Positions 1-7,830 of a stretch of 64,000 bases of DNA are shown piece by piece. The stretch is from positions 9,537 through 73,536 of the forward strand of contig CAUJEN010000048.1 in assembly GCA_963169765.1 (NCBI GenBank), in the 5' to 3' direction. Positions within the stretch are counted from its first letter, which is position 1. Every line of letters begins with the position of its first letter. The notes under the pieces were generated by a model. It was not told the DNA's origin and made no database searches. It saw only the letters and a list, made by a program, of their open reading frames with translations. Source of the stretch: QWHO01 sp021404945. Lineage in GTDB: Bacteria > Vulcanimicrobiota > Xenobia > Xenobiales > QWHO01. The translations under genes were made by a program, and so were the position numbers.

Positions 1-182
1 ATGTGGGCATCCCACAGGCCGGGGATAACCAGCCTCCCTCCCAGATCGAGACGTTCGGTGGCACTCACTTCCTCGCCCACAGCCACCAGGTGGTTGCCCC
101 GAATGGCCAGCGAATCAGCCCAGGGCCGCGCCCGGTCGCCCGTCCAGGCCCGGGCATTGGTCAGGATCAAATCAGCGCGCAC
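1..182 (-). CDS. Amidohydrolase (YtcJ/imidazolonepropionase-like), 5' end only
   Basis: Read on the minus strand from a GTG at 182, the first 60 codons look like the N-terminus of a metal-dependent amidohydrolase. A short beta-strand opening (RADLILTNARAWTGD) is followed by a strand resembling SLAIRGNHLVAVG and then the conserved PGLWDAH that precedes the first metal-binding His-x-His. The gene runs off the left edge at that point, so the catalytic barrel is not in the window. The GTG start has a GAGGGAG ribosome-binding site about five bases upstream. It is divergent from the S51-like gene at 291. The superfamily call is good; the substrate cannot be told from this piece. Confidence 0.7.
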   Translation of the reverse strand, partial: MRADLILTNARAWTGDRARPWADSLAIRGNHLVAVGEEVSATERLDLGGRLVIPGLWDAH

Positions 183-290
183 GGTGACTCCCTCAAGGTC
201 CCCCTGGGCAGAACCCGTTTGCCAGCATGAGCCAGGGCCCTGCTCCACAGGTAGGCCCGCCCGGGGCCGACCGCGAAGTAACGCCGCCCT

Positions 291-1418
291 ATGCGTGGCC
301 GTATCCTCTTCAACGGCAATATCGTGCTTGAAAGCGACTTCGTGAAGATGGCGCGCGACTGGCTGCTCAGCTCGCTGCACGAGGACCGGGCCGTGCGCGA
401 GTCGCTCAAGGTGCTGCTGATCACGGCTGGCTGGCTGGAGAATGAGTTCGAAGAAGAGCCCATCAAGGCCGCCCTGCGCGACATTGGCATCCCCTCGAGG
501 TTCGTCGGCGGATTTGACACGAATCTCCAGAACCTGTCCGCCTACCATTCCTATCGCGCTTTCCTGGACCGCGAGCCGACCCTGGCGACCGCCTGGAACG
601 CCCGCGCCGAGCTGATGGAGGCCACTCGCCGCCTCTATCTCGAGAAGAATTCGTTCTATGTGGGCCAGTTGCGACGTTCCCTGGCCCAGCTCAACGAACG
701 GCAGGGCGACAGCACTTTGTCCAAAGTCATGCAGGATGTCACCGGGGCCTTTTCGCATCCCCCTGCCGATCTCGACGGAGACCGCCTGATGGGTTACTTC
801 CTGGGTGGCGACATTCGCGACGCGCTCGGCCGTCTGATCGATAACGACGACCGCATGGTCGAGTTGTTAGGTGAGTTGGACGAGCACTTCGTGGTGGGCA
901 CCGGACTGCACTTCAATAAGACCTGGCGCGGTCTGCGCCAGACCCTGGAGGAGCGCATCTTGAGCGCCAACTCGATCTTCCTTTTTGGTGGCAACCTGGC
1001 CGCGCTGCATCGCTGTCTGCACTTTTTCAGGCTGGGTGAGGTGCTTGTCGAGGCCCTGCGGCGCGGCACTTCGTTTTACACCGTTTCGGCCGGGTCGCTC
1101 ATCATGTGCGAGCGCATCATCGTCTACAACGACTTTGCCACTGAGGCCGAGTTCAACCTTTACGACCGGGGTTTCGGCCTGGTTCGAAGCCTGCAGCTCT
1201 TCCCCCACTGCATGGACCGCATCCAGACCGACGATCCCGATAACCTCAGCTACCTGGCCTATCGTTTCCAGAACCGGCAATGCGTGGGCCTCAACAAAGA
1301 TAGTTTCCTGTTGCTAGAGGACGAGCTGGCCACCTCGGTGGGCAAACGCGACGGGGTCTATCTGTTCGATCCATCGGGAGCCAAGATGCGCTACGATTAC
1401 CAGCAGCAGATTCTCTGA
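291..1418 (+). CDS. Peptidase S51 / dipeptidase E-like (class I glutamine amidotransferase-like fold) protein
   Basis: This 375-aa soluble protein has no signal peptide. Residues about 230-270 carry two hallmarks of the S51 (peptidase E/cyanophycinase) group: a GGN turn after hydrophobic strands (IFLFGGNLAALHR, G233-N235) and a nucleophile elbow (YTVSAGSLIM, Ser266). The N-terminal third is unlike typical S51 enzymes, with a long helical insert around residues 100-190, so it may be a distant or non-peptidase member. There is no clear ribosome-binding site before the ATG at 291. The neighbouring amidohydrolase fragment is divergent, 108 bp away. The fold call is moderately supported; the substrate is unknown. 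Confidence 0.5.
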   Translation: MRGRILFNGNIVLESDFVKMARDWLLSSLHEDRAVRESLKVLLITAGWLENEFEEEPIKAALRDIGIPSRFVGGFDTNLQNLSAYHSYRAFLDREPTLATAWNARAELMEATRRLYLEKNSFYVGQLRRSLAQLNERQGDSTLSKVMQDVTGAFSHPPADLDGDRLMGYFLGGDIRDALGRLIDNDDRMVELLGELDEHFVVGTGLHFNKTWRGLRQTLEERILSANSIFLFGGNLAALHRCLHFFRLGEVLVEALRRGTSFYTVSAGSLIMCERIIVYNDFATEAEFNLYDRGFGLVRSLQLFPHCMDRIQTDDPDNLSYLAYRFQNRQCVGLNKDSFLLLEDELATSVGKRDGVYLFDPSGAKMRYDYQQQIL

Positions 1419-1421
1419 GCG

Positions 1422-1449
1422 CAAAAAGCGACCCGGCGTGGTGCCGGGC
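1422..1449 (-). terminator. Rho-independent terminator of the minus-strand lipoprotein gene
   Basis: A six-to-seven base-pair GC stem (CCCGGC paired with GCCGGG around a five-base loop) lies between two convergent genes. On the minus strand the stem is followed within two bases by CTTTTT, 28 bp past the lipoprotein stop. On the plus strand there is no T-run, so it probably ends only the minus-strand transcript. Confidence 0.5.
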
Positions 1450-1476
1450 CGCTCTGAAACGATCTCTGCGTGAAAA

Positions 1477-2016
1477 TCAGTCGAAGGTCCCGCGGATCAG
1501 AGTGCCCGTGAAGGCGGTTCCACCCAACGTGAGAGTGAACGATCCTGGCGTGGTGGAGCCAAAGGGTCCGCCCCCCTGACCGGTGATCTGCGTGGGCACC
1601 TCCACACCGATCACTCCCAGGTCCTCGTCGCTACCGGTCTCCACGATACCGACCAGGGTGAAAGCAGCATTCGTCTCGTCGAAGACGCCCGTCCAACCGT
1701 CCTCTTCGTCGGTGTAGGTCCGCGCCTCGAAAGGAGGAATAACCCCATCCGGAAAATCTACGACGTCTTCAATATCAACCGAGATCCCTGCTACGGTTCC
1801 GATGGTCGAGCCCGTGAACGTAAAGGTTAAACGCTGGTTCGCGTTGAGAGCAACACGCCCGCTGAACTGGCCGGCGAAAAACTCATCGGCCGTGGCGAAA
1901 TCCTGGTTCGGGGTACCCGCCGAGCCGGGGCCACCGCACGAAATGGTGGCCAGGCACATCAAGACGAGTGCGAACAGAGCCTGAGCCAGCCGGCCTAATG
2001 GTCGAGTTCCAATCAT
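1477..2016 (-). CDS. Small predicted lipoprotein of unknown function
   Basis: This is a 179-aa protein with an N-terminal hydrophobic stretch ending in LATISCGG, a plausible though not ideal lipobox (Cys27). The mature part is rich in Thr, Gly and acidic residues and looks like an all-beta secreted domain without cysteines. An upstream in-frame ATG at 2028 overlaps GGAGGT; that sequence is better read as the ribosome-binding site for the ATG at 2016. A terminator-like hairpin follows the stop. I recognise no family. Confidence 0.6.
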   Translation of the reverse strand: MIGTRPLGRLAQALFALVLMCLATISCGGPGSAGTPNQDFATADEFFAGQFSGRVALNANQRLTFTFTGSTIGTVAGISVDIEDVVDFPDGVIPPFEARTYTDEEDGWTGVFDETNAAFTLVGIVETGSDEDLGVIGVEVPTQITGQGGGPFGSTTPGSFTLTLGGTAFTGTLIRGTFD

Positions 2017-2483
2017 TCCTACCTCCATTGGGTTAGTGACAGAAAGACAACAACAATTGAAACCGGTCCTTCCGTCTGTTCGAGCAGATCCCTCTCAGGG
2101 GAGATGGAATTTTTTTTGAGCCTCCCCTTCCCAGCAGAAAGGGCCGCCCAAGTGAGCTCCATCACCTGACGAGGGGGCTTCGATATTGAAGGAGTTTCAC
2201 CTTCCTGGACAAGTTTTTTCTCGAACAGTTTTCCAGCTTGAGCGCGGCAGTGGCAGAGACAGCTTCTGACCGTCCTCCCCCGTCAGGCGCGAGTCATTCG
2301 CCTCACAGCTGCGAGCCCCGCTTCGGCTGTGGTCACCTCGCAGGCCACAAAGAGCTACGGCCTGCTGGAATTGGGTCTGCCTGCTCGGCGGCCAACCGCG
2401 GTTTTTAATGCGCTCGCACTTTGGTCTTGCACATTGGCACAATCTAAGGAACGCCCCGGAACTGCGTTCCAGCGCGCGGTGCC
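2017..2483. other. Gene-free stretch between the lipoprotein and the vault-like gene
   Basis: No convincing gene is seen in these 467 bases. An 81-codon minus-strand frame (2197-2442) has unnatural composition and no ribosome-binding site. The stretch must hold the promoter of the lipoprotein gene and the 3' end of the vault-like transcript. A run of eight T follows a weak hairpin at about 2090-2118 but serves no visible plus-strand gene. Confidence 0.4.
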
Positions 2484-4946
2484 CTAAGAGCCCGGTTTTA
2501 AGGCCAGCGGCTCGCCGTTGCCTCCGTTGCGCTTGAGCACGTTTTCCAGGGGCGTGTCTTTGAGCAGGCCGGCGAACACCTCGCCGATGCTCTTGCCCCC
2601 CAGAATGGCCAGGGGCGCCATGGTCTCGGCCATACGCTCGGCCAGGGCCCGATCGCTGAAGCCCTGCAGAGCGGCGATCAGGTCGGGCGAGACGGCTTCG
2701 GCCCGGGCCACCACTCCCTGCACCTCGGCGCGCAGCTCCTCCAGCCGCTGACCGAGCTGGCGCTGAGCCAGCTCCAACTCCTGATCGCGGCGGGCGCGCT
2801 CGCGCGCGAGCTCGGCCTCGTGCAGGCGAGAGATGGGTTCTTGCTCCTGGCTCTTGCCCTGCAATCGCTGCATCTCGGTCTCATGCTGGGTGCGAATCTC
2901 CTGGGCCAGATAGGCGGCCCGCATCTCCAACTCGGTGCTGCGCAAAGCCAGCTCTTTGAGGGTCGTGCTGCTGACCGCCTCGGCGATCTGCTGCTTGATC
3001 TCCTCGCTCTTGCGGGTTGCATCCAAACGGCGTTGCTCGGCGGCCAGCTCGATGGCCTGTTGCACCGCGTGGTGCTGCGCCTTCATCAACAGATCGGCGA
3101 TCTGGTTCTCGCCGATGGTCACATCCAGAACCTCCACGTCATAAACGTGCATGCCGTTCTCCTCAAAGCGCCGGCCCGAGCGCTTGCCCTCGACGGGAGC
3201 GCCGAGCAGCGAGTCGCGCACCACCGAGATGGCATTCTGGTAAAACTGCTCGAGCCCGTGGGACTTGATGGCGTTGCGCAGCATGCTTCGCATGTGGTCG
3301 GTGAGGAACTTCACATAGTTCTCCACATTGAACCAGCGCTCGGGATCTCCCTCGAAATTGACCCGGTAGGAAAGCTGCACCCGCACCTGGCAAAGGTCGG
3401 CCGTCTCGGCCTGGACGATATCCGAAACGGTGTTGTTGAGCACTCGCAGATAGACGGTGCGAAAAAGCTGCTCGTCAGTCTTGGGGGTGCCGGTGGAAAG
3501 CTCGACCATCTCCGGGCTCTCGTCGTACTCGAGCAGGTAGGAGGCCGGACCGACCACCACCTTGCGCTGGCCGCTCTTGCCCACGACCAGCACCGCATAG
3601 CCAGTCCAGACGTCGATGGAGACGGCCCCTTCGTAGCGGGTATCCAGCGTGATGGTGCGCGGCTTGGAGTAGGTCTGGGTGCGCATCAGCTCGTCCCCGG
3701 CGAAGTCGCGGGGGGCGGCTTGCAGCACCTTGGCATCCTCCTGCACCCGCTCTTTCTTGGCTCGCACCTCGCGGTCGGCCACATACTCGATTTCGGGACG
3801 CGTGAGCTGCAAGAGCTTGCGGTTATATTCCAGCGCCTCGTGATTGCCGGGATAGAGCATCTCGACCAGGTGGAGCGGCAACACGCGGCGCACCACCACC
3901 TCGCGGCGGGGATCGGGCAAGAACATGGCCGGTCCTCGCACCAGGCTCACCTCGCCGGTCAGCCGGTGCAGCATGTAAAGGGCGTTGCCGGCCGGGATGG
4001 CCACCGAATGGTGGATGTCCTGGTTGCCGTACTTGATGATGGCGTGCTCGGGGCGGGGGAAGTAGATCATCTGCTCTTTCCCGGTCAAGAACAGCTCCTC
4101 GCCCTCCTTATGAGCCACTTGAGCCTCGTCGGTGTAAGGCGCGATCACCTTGAGATAGATACCCGTCAGCTCATTCAGCTCGATGGCCTTGAACTTGCGT
4201 GAGCCAGCCTTCTCCACGAAGGTCTCGGTGGGCTCGGGGAAGACCACCGCCGGTCCACGGATGAAGCGCTTGTTGCCGTCCTCGTCGAGCAGGATGCAGT
4301 ATTCCAGACGCTCGAGCGTGACGGCGGCGCGCACGTAGCCGCCCCCTCCCACATCGGGTACGACCTCCACGCCCGTGGGCGGGATGTAGAACGAGACATC
4401 CGTGCCCCGGATCACCAGCAGCTTGCCCATGGTCAGGTCGGGCACCTCGGTCTCGACCGGCTCGGTGTGGGGCTGCTGGGGCTTGATGACGGCCCGGGCC
4501 CAGTTGTCTCGAGCGGCCTCCTCGTTGTAGACGCGCACAACCAGATACTGGTTGGAGCGCAGGTGGTGGCCTTGAATCACGCGGGCCACCTGACCGGGCC
4601 AGAGGGGGAACGTGATCGGGCCCGGCAGGTTCACCTTGCGCCCCGAGATCAACTTGGGCAGATTGTTGGGGCCACCCTTGGGGTGCTCTTCGTCGCCCTC
4701 ACGGGCGGGGTTCTCGAGCACCACGTACCAGCCTTCCTCGGCGAAGGGGAAGGAGGTGATAGCCTCCTCCAGGTTGCCTCGCTGAAACCGCCGAGTGTTG
4801 TGGTCATAGGTGACCGGTCGATCGGTGTTGGCCAGGCTGGTCTTGTGAGGACCGATGTAAGCGATGACGTGGCCCTTGGTCTCGTCGAGAATGTAGGCGT
4901 ATTCGTTGGGAGCCAGGATCAGGTCGCGTTCGCGGCTTTCAGACAT
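2484..4946 (-). CDS. Major vault protein-like / SPFH (band 7) domain protein
   Basis: An 820-aa cytoplasmic protein with no signal peptide or membrane segment. The N-terminal half is a series of roughly 50-60-aa beta repeats with strands such as VRGPAMFLPDPRREVVVRR, reminiscent of the stacked MVP repeats of eukaryotic vaults. Residues about 450-640 look like an SPFH/shoulder domain (TVYLRVLNNTVSDIV, VRVQLSYRVNFEGD). From about residue 640 there is a long Ala/Glu/Gln/Arg-rich coiled coil, then a short hydrophobic tail. The order repeats-shoulder-coiled cap and the length match MVP (about 860-890 aa). Known: vault proteins form ribonucleoprotein shells in eukaryotes. Inferred: this protein may oligomerise into a barrel. 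A plain SPFH scaffold is the alternative. A G-rich site (GGGGG) lies nine bases before the ATG. Confidence 0.55.
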   Translation of the reverse strand: MSESRERDLILAPNEYAYILDETKGHVIAYIGPHKTSLANTDRPVTYDHNTRRFQRGNLEEAITSFPFAEEGWYVVLENPAREGDEEHPKGGPNNLPKLISGRKVNLPGPITFPLWPGQVARVIQGHHLRSNQYLVVRVYNEEAARDNWARAVIKPQQPHTEPVETEVPDLTMGKLLVIRGTDVSFYIPPTGVEVVPDVGGGGYVRAAVTLERLEYCILLDEDGNKRFIRGPAVVFPEPTETFVEKAGSRKFKAIELNELTGIYLKVIAPYTDEAQVAHKEGEELFLTGKEQMIYFPRPEHAIIKYGNQDIHHSVAIPAGNALYMLHRLTGEVSLVRGPAMFLPDPRREVVVRRVLPLHLVEMLYPGNHEALEYNRKLLQLTRPEIEYVADREVRAKKERVQEDAKVLQAAPRDFAGDELMRTQTYSKPRTITLDTRYEGAVSIDVWTGYAVLVVGKSGQRKVVVGPASYLLEYDESPEMVELSTGTPKTDEQLFRTVYLRVLNNTVSDIVQAETADLCQVRVQLSYRVNFEGDPERWFNVENYVKFLTDHMRSMLRNAIKSHGLEQFYQNAISVVRDSLLGAPVEGKRSGRRFEENGMHVYDVEVLDVTIGENQIADLLMKAQHHAVQQAIELAAEQRRLDATRKSEEIKQQIAEAVSSTTLKELALRSTELEMRAAYLAQEIRTQHETEMQRLQGKSQEQEPISRLHEAELARERARRDQELELAQRQLGQRLEELRAEVQGVVARAEAVSPDLIAALQGFSDRALAERMAETMAPLAILGGKSIGEVFAGLLKDTPLENVLKRNGGNGEPLALKPGS

Positions 4947-5024
4947 CAGGCAAAACCCCCGTTCATTTTCCGGTCGTCAGGGGTTCTTTGGCGTCAAAAA
5001 CGCTTTTCCCGCGTTGAAAGCACT

Positions 5025-6173
5025 TCAGGGCTCACTGAGCAGTAGCAACGCGAGCAGAGCTGAGCGCACCGGCATCTGGGCGGGAAGGCAGTGCTCTTCC
5101 AGCGAGTGGGCCCCATCCCCCACCGCTCCCAGTCCGTCCAGAACGGCCGTGACCTGGCTCAGCGTGCTCCCGTCCGAGGATCCGCCCGCTGCTCCCCCTT
5201 CCAAATCCAGGCCCAGCAACATCCCCAACTCGCGAGCCTGCTCAAAGAGGGCCAGATTGCGGGGGGTGGGCTCCATGGGAGGACGACCCCAGCTCCCTTC
5301 TACCGTCAGGTTGACCCCGGGAATCCGCGCCCGCAAGGAGCGGAGCTTCTGCTCCACCCGCTCGGCCTCCTCATGGGTGGGCACCCGCACGTCCACGTCG
5401 GCACTGCTGTGAGGGGCCACCACGTTAGGACGCAGGCCTCCATCCACTACTCCCACGTTGACCGTCACCCCCCGGCTCAGGTCGTTGAGCTGGAAAAGGT
5501 CCTGAATCACATAGGAGAGCTCCAGGATGGCGCTGGCGCCCTGCTCCGGGCTCAGACCGGCGTGGGCCGGGATGCCCTGAATTTTGACCCGAAAACGCCC
5601 CCCTCCTTTGCGGGCCGTCTTCAGCTTGCCGGTGGAGCCCAGCGAGGGCTCCAGCACGAAGGCGCGCGTCGCCCGCCGGGCCAGCTGCAGCAGCAGACGT
5701 GCCGAGCGGGGGCTGCCGATCTCCTCGTCGCCGTTGATCACCACCACCAGCGGCAGGGCGGGAGAAAGCTCCAGGGCGTGCAGGGCCTCCAGGGCGTAGA
5801 TCATCTGCACCAGACCGGCCTTCATGTCGTAGACCCCCGGGCCGCGCAAAAGCTCGCCGCGGCGCTCCACGGGGAAGGTCTGCAGGGTGCCCACCGGCCA
5901 GACCGTGTCGGCGTGGCCGACCAGCATCTGCCAGGGGGCCCGGGCCGGTGAGGAAGTGGCCACCAACGCGCCCGCCGAGCGGCTCTGGCGCATGTCCAGC
6001 CGGCTGAAGCGCTGGCCCAGCAGGTCGTAGACCGGCTCCAGGCGAGGTGGCTCCTGGGAGGGAGTCTCCAGGCTCACCAGCTGGATCAAAAGCTCCTCCA
6101 TGGCGGAGGCCCGCTGCTCGAGCCAGCCGATCAGCGCGTCAGCGGTGGAAGCCTTTGGGGAAGGGGAAGGCAT
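5025..6173 (-). CDS. M20 family metallopeptidase (glutamate carboxypeptidase-like)
   Basis: A zinc-dependent exopeptidase of the M20/CPG2 type, about 382 aa. The metal-binding motifs are in order: the strand MLVGHADTVW (His ligand and catalytic Asp), VYDMKAG (bridging Asp), INGDEEIGS (catalytic Glu and ligand Glu), an acidic ligand in VLEPSLG, and a C-terminal His in GDGAHSLEEHC. The dimerisation domain sits in the middle (KIQGIPAHAG). No signal peptide, so probably cytosolic. The start is uncertain: ATG at 6173 or 6182 both overlap the 3' end of the flavin reductase gene by 35-44 bases, indicating the last gene of a coupled three-gene operon. The substrate is likely a peptide or acylated amino acid; the exact one is unknown. 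Confidence 0.8.
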   Translation of the reverse strand: MPSPSPKASTADALIGWLEQRASAMEELLIQLVSLETPSQEPPRLEPVYDLLGQRFSRLDMRQSRSAGALVATSSPARAPWQMLVGHADTVWPVGTLQTFPVERRGELLRGPGVYDMKAGLVQMIYALEALHALELSPALPLVVVINGDEEIGSPRSARLLLQLARRATRAFVLEPSLGSTGKLKTARKGGGRFRVKIQGIPAHAGLSPEQGASAILELSYVIQDLFQLNDLSRGVTVNVGVVDGGLRPNVVAPHSSADVDVRVPTHEEAERVEQKLRSLRARIPGVNLTVEGSWGRPPMEPTPRNLALFEQARELGMLLGLDLEGGAAGGSSDGSTLSQVTAVLDGLGAVGDGAHSLEEHCLPAQMPVRSALLALLLLSEP

Positions 6174-6732
6174 GGCTTTCATACAGGATTGCAAAGCGCC
6201 CTGGCTGGAGGTAAACCAGCATCGGGTCGTGGGCGATGGCGTCGTGGTCATCTTGCTGGGCCCGCCGCAGGGCGATGTCGTCCACCTCGGCGTGCCGGAC
6301 CACTCCGGCGATCAGGCTGTTGGGCCCGAAGCCGTCCACGATCCGGTCCAGCTCGCACTCGAGAAAGAGGTAGGCGCCCTGGAGCAGGGGACAGCCCAGA
6401 GTGCTGCCCTCCTGCGTGGTCAGCGCCGCCAGCGAGGGCTTGGGGGCCTCGGGTCCGTCTCCGCATCGTGGAGCGGCCGCCAACGAGGTCTGCAGCAACT
6501 GGGACGGTCTCGGGAAGCTGACCCCGAAGCGGCCGTCTCGCTGGATGTTGCGATAGGTGGCGTGCTCGGGCGAGCAGACGAACCCAAAAAAGTTTTCCCA
6601 GCTCAGCGGCAGGGCCAGGTGCTTGGGGGCCATGTCCACCGTGCCATCGGCGTGGTGGGTGCCGATCAGCACGAGCGGTGAGACCAAGAAAAATTTGGCC
6701 CAGATCGGCTGGGAGAGGTCGAGCTCGATCAT
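6139..6732 (-). CDS. Flavin reductase-like (FMN-binding split barrel) protein
   Basis: A 197-aa protein starting MIELDLSQPIWAKFF, with the N-terminal strands of flavin reductase domains (FFLVSPLVLIGTHHADG, DMAPKHLALPL, FFGFVCSPEHATYRNI). Proteins of this family bind FMN in a split beta-barrel and reduce it with NAD(P)H or act as flavoenzymes. Its ATG overlaps the stop of the upstream P-loop gene by four bases (ATGA), so the two are translationally coupled, and the 3' end overlaps the M20 peptidase start. A longer upstream frame exists, but its extra 67 codons are only the antisense/alternate-frame part of the P-loop gene. The physiological substrate is not evident. Confidence 0.7.
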   Translation of the reverse strand: MIELDLSQPIWAKFFLVSPLVLIGTHHADGTVDMAPKHLALPLSWENFFGFVCSPEHATYRNIQRDGRFGVSFPRPSQLLQTSLAAAPRCGDGPEAPKPSLAALTTQEGSTLGCPLLQGAYLFLECELDRIVDGFGPNSLIAGVVRHAEVDDIALRRAQQDDHDAIAHDPMLVYLQPGRFAILYESHAFPFPKGFHR

Positions 6733-7748
6733 GGCAGGCCCAGTTTCTTCCTCAGGAGCTCTTGCACCATTGGATGGGAGGCTTCGTCCAGGATGTTGAC
6801 GGTGGGAACCCGGGTCAGGCGGGTGGTCAACTCGATGCCCGCGCTGGTGTTGGCGCAGACTCCGCAGATCAGGTCGGGAGTACGCTGGAAGGCCACCATC
6901 ACGCCCAGGGCCGCGTAGGGGTCGGAGGCACACAGCACCAGCATGGCGATGCGATCCCCCAGGGCCTCCAGGGCGAGCTCGCCGTTGTAGGGCTCGAGCG
7001 GGGACGAGCCGACCTCGGCCACTACCACATCGGCCTCCAGCAGGGACATCCGCGTGAGGAGCTGCTCGATGGCCGGCCGGAAGTCCTCGGCAGGCATCAC
7101 GGTGGAGGGCAGGCCCACGTCCACGAAGTCGAAGATGGCGTCGGCACCGGCGTCATGCAGGCTCAGAATGTCTCGGTAGCGGCCCGCCCCGGTCAGCTTG
7201 GCGGCCACCACGTGGCGCTCGGCCTCCTTGAGCATGCGCACCAGCACCCGGGCGGCGGTGGTCTTGCCGGCCGACATGCTGGTGCCCACCAGCAGCACCA
7301 CCGGCACTCCCAGGGGACGCTGGGGAACGGCCCCCACGTAGTCGCGCATGCTGGCTTTGGCCCCCTGCACCAGCACGTGGCCCTGGTAGCGCAGCACCGG
7401 CAACTGGCCGAGGTAAGGGGACTGGGAGGTGATCTTGCCCAGCAGGCCGGCCGGCGTCATCAGGTCCATCAGGCCGTCTTCACCGATGGCGCGCCAGTCT
7501 CCCACCGCCTCCAGGGTAGCCGCCCGACTGCCCAGGGCCCCCAGCAGGCGGTCGCCGCGGATCACGTCGATCAGCCGTCCGGTATTGAGCTCGACGCGTG
7601 AGAGCGGCCCGCCGGCGCTGACGAGCTCGCCCACCACGAAGTCAGCCGTCTGCCACTGCTCCCGGGGCAGCTCCTCCAGCGTCAGGGGCTCGTGCAGGCT
7701 CGACAGCCTGGCCAGCGAGCCGAGAAAGATTTTGTGCTCAGCAGCCAC
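6729..7748 (-). CDS. P-loop NTPase with DUF1611-like architecture
   Basis: A 339-aa protein. The N-terminal ~130 residues form a mixed alpha/beta domain. From residue ~145 there is a P-loop NTPase core: Walker A GTSMSAGKTTAARVLVRML, then a strand with KLTGAGRY, an acidic segment (IFDFVDVGLPS), and VVVAEVGSSPLEP in the Walker B/switch position. The SAGKTT loop and long NTPase resemble the DUF1611/MobB-like NTPases. It is the first gene of the minus-strand operon (P-loop, flavin reductase, M20). It is divergent from the cyclase gene, with an operator-like palindrome between them. Function unknown; a nucleotide-dependent role in modifying or activating a small molecule is only a guess. Confidence 0.55.
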   Translation of the reverse strand: MAAEHKIFLGSLARLSSLHEPLTLEELPREQWQTADFVVGELVSAGGPLSRVELNTGRLIDVIRGDRLLGALGSRAATLEAVGDWRAIGEDGLMDLMTPAGLLGKITSQSPYLGQLPVLRYQGHVLVQGAKASMRDYVGAVPQRPLGVPVVLLVGTSMSAGKTTAARVLVRMLKEAERHVVAAKLTGAGRYRDILSLHDAGADAIFDFVDVGLPSTVMPAEDFRPAIEQLLTRMSLLEADVVVAEVGSSPLEPYNGELALEALGDRIAMLVLCASDPYAALGVMVAFQRTPDLICGVCANTSAGIELTTRLTRVPTVNILDEASHPMVQELLRKKLGLP

Positions 7749-7777
7749 GAACCAAGTCTAGCCGGCTTCCCGCAGCG

Positions 7778-7801
7778 GGGATATGACCCGTGTCATACCC
7801 C
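7778..7801. promoter_or_regulatory. Palindrome in the divergent promoter region of the cyclase gene
   Basis: Perfect six-base arms TATGAC/GTCATA flank the spacer CCGT and extend outward with GGG/CCC through one mismatch. It lies 30 bp from the start of the P-loop gene and 30 bp upstream of the GTG at 7831, where a repressor or activator could act on both genes. It covers the alternative cyclase start ATG at 7783, one reason for preferring the GTG. Confidence 0.4.
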
Positions 7802-7830
7802 GCTCAGGCCTCAGACGGCATGGTAGGATC

